The notes under the pieces were generated by a model. The model was not told the DNA's origin and ran no database searches. It worked only from the letters and a program-made list of their open reading frames with translations. Positions 63,001-64,000 of a stretch of DNA of 64,000 nt are shown here, in pieces. The translations under genes were made by a program, and so were the position numbers. How positions within the stretch are numbered: position 1 is the first letter of the stretch; every line of letters begins with the position of its first letter. Source of the DNA: Balamuthia mandrillaris (taxonomy: Eukaryota > Discosea > Longamoebia > Balamuthiidae); assembly GCA_031835245.1 (NCBI GenBank), contig JAVKOQ010000038.1, positions 144,001 to 208,000 of the forward strand, written 5' to 3'.

Positions 63001-64000
63001 TTTGCTGGGAACAGCTTCCACCGTGAAGCAATCGTTGAGCTTTAACCGTCCTTTTGGTGCCAACTCTCCTTTATGGCTGTAATACTCGAGCCAAGCTTGT
63101 GTTCTTGGATGACCTCGTTGGTTGCCGCTACCACTCTTCGAATGTTGATTACCTTGATGTTGGTCATTTGTACGAAAGTAAGAATCTGCTTTCAAAGGAT
63201 TCTGCGTGACGACCACTCGTTCACTCATCTTGAAGTAACGCTTCTTCCATCCAGTTGTTATCTTGTGTGCTTTGCCTGGAAGTTTAAAGAGATAACCTTC
63301 TTTGCGATAGGGATTGATGGTAGAACTTCTACTAGCTCGTCCTCCCCTGTTTTCATTTTCCTCCTCTTCTCTTCCGCTTCTTTCTTTTTCCGAAGAAGCA
63401 ACAGCAGATGTTTCTTCGTTTGGCTCATCGCTTTCTTTCTTTGCGGCAAGTTCTGAGTTGCTTCGTTCTTTGGCGCAAAGAAACTGTTTCGTACGAGGAG
63501 AAAGTAGTACGCTTTCTGTTGCTGGAGAAGAAGAAGCAGAAATAGTTGTTGAAGAGGAAAAGGCGGACTTTGAAGCAAAAGAAGTGCCGATGGGTTCTCC
63601 TTTGAGAGCAGAAAGCCAAAGCAGGAGACAAGGTTCATCCGGTGTTTGTAAGTACAGTAAAGGGCGGTTGGTAGAATCCTCCTGTTCTTCTTCATCCTCT
63701 TCTGCCGCAGGGAGAACGGAAGAAAGCAAAATGCAAGACGGTATTTGCGAATAGGCGAGTGGTTTGAATTCTCTACGCAGGAAGCTAGCTATGCAAAGAC
63801 TTGTGTTGTTGTCGTTACTCTCTTCAGCCTTCTGCTTTTCTTCTTTTGTTGTTACCTGCTTCTCTTTGTGAGATCCGACAGAGATATCGCTTTCTTCTTT
63901 CTTTCCTTCGTCTTCTTCGTCCTCTTCTTCTTCTTCACCTCTATCCTTATACGCTTCTTGTTCGCTCCTATAACAGTAGAAAGCTTCGTGTGTGAGCAAC
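60074..64000 (-). CDS. PH-PH-MyTH4-RhoGAP protein, 5' end outside window
   Basis: Cytoskeletal regulator that should stimulate GTP hydrolysis by a Rho/Rac GTPase. The N-terminus lies beyond 64000; the window opens inside a first PH-like domain (LTHEAFYCYRSEQE, later RPLLYLQTPDEPCLLLWLSA). A second PH domain follows: YRKEGYLFKLPGKAHKITTG, WKKRYFKMSERVVV and EMMEWMTAIRGA. The MyTH4 domain has IQRYMGDHSSSSQYVHLQQS, QLRDEIYLQICKQTTDNP, SCVLGWELLTIAV and FPPTKDLEEYLTKYV. RhoGAP has LDSVLQKDGLGTEGVFRVNG with the Arg finger in VFRVNG, VACLLKAWLHELTPPLI and MTLNNIAVVFAPLFLRCPHD, ending ATNAS. PH-MyTH4-RhoGAP resembles ARHGAP39/Vilse without its WW domains, at least in the visible part. Introns contain long GAA/GAAC repeats. 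Confidence 0.92.
60437..60545 (-). repeat. Intronic AAGAAC repeat
   Basis: AAGAAC/AAGAAG units in the last-but-one intron of the RhoGAP gene; pyrimidine-rich on its sense strand. Confidence 0.9.
61986..62262 (-). repeat. Intronic GAA/CAAGAA microsatellite
   Basis: About 275 nt of GGA, then GAA, then AAGAAC units in an intron of the RhoGAP gene. It opens long false Glu/Gln and Leu/Phe frames. Confidence 0.95.

Overview
This is a gene-dense eukaryotic nuclear window. Almost every gene is split by short GT-AG introns (roughly 50-350 nt), many filled with simple repeats. There are TATA-like boxes, AATAAA signals and one intron-less tRNA-Lys gene, and there are no bacterial operons, insertion sequences, CRISPR arrays or rRNA. 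The gene content (an RFX factor, a DEP-DUF547-RapGAP protein, a PH-MyTH4-RhoGAP protein, plant-like PLS-class PPR repeats, a hybrid histidine kinase, HELLS, TDRD3) fits a free-living amoebozoan of the Acanthamoeba/Balamuthia type. The moderate GC content and very repeat-rich introns suggest something nearer Balamuthia than Acanthamoeba. That placement is inference from gene content only.

Layout. 37-6146 (+): large uncharacterised protein. 6335-7048 (-): mitochondrial YqeY/AIM41-like protein. 7157-8173 (-): acidic hypothetical protein. 8412-12270 (-): RFX transcription factor. 13277-18936 (-): RPAP1. 19197-20565 (-): arsenite methyltransferase. 20986-21502 (-): RING protein. 21769-22256 (+): glycine-zipper protein. 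22544-23486 (+): F-box protein. 24158-24773 (+): secreted cupredoxin. 24866-24938 (-): tRNA-Lys(UUU). 25179-29575 (-): DEP/DUF547/RapGAP protein. 29772-32609 (-): uncharacterised acidic protein. 32934-35374 (+): TDRD3-like protein. 36393-40004 (+): membrane histidine kinase with receiver. 40058-42818 (+): HELLS/DDM1 remodeller. 43113-45056 (+): LRR protein. 45592-47628 (-): PPR protein. 47891 to about 50346 (+): xylulokinase. 50373-51183 (-): zinc-ribbon protein. 51467-53898 (+): CECR2/RSF1-like chromatin protein. 54486-55514 (+): secreted heptad-repeat protein. 55791-56783 (-): MYND-ankyrin protein. 57573-59631 (-): C2 protein. 60074 to beyond 64000 (-): PH-MyTH4-RhoGAP protein.

The neighbours do not form one pathway. 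Loose themes are chromatin and transcription (RFX, RPAP1, HELLS, CECR2-like), topoisomerase partnership (TDRD3-like), small-GTPase control (RapGAP, RhoGAP), metal/metalloid chemistry (ArsM, cupredoxin) and organelle RNA or translation (PPR, YqeY).

The least explained items are a secreted protein of about forty SYDGGDV heptads whose frame is broken by an intron-like segment lying inside the repeat, a TDRD3 head fused to a second OB-like region and an RGG tail, a PPR gene built from nearly identical 303-bp modules, frame breaks in the xylulokinase and histidine kinase genes, a perfect 16-bp palindrome just upstream of the arsM start, a recurring AAATATCGAATA-type promoter motif, and pyrimidine repeats that keep to the sense strand of introns. 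All exon boundaries were read by eye from splice consensus and frame; none was confirmed by transcripts.
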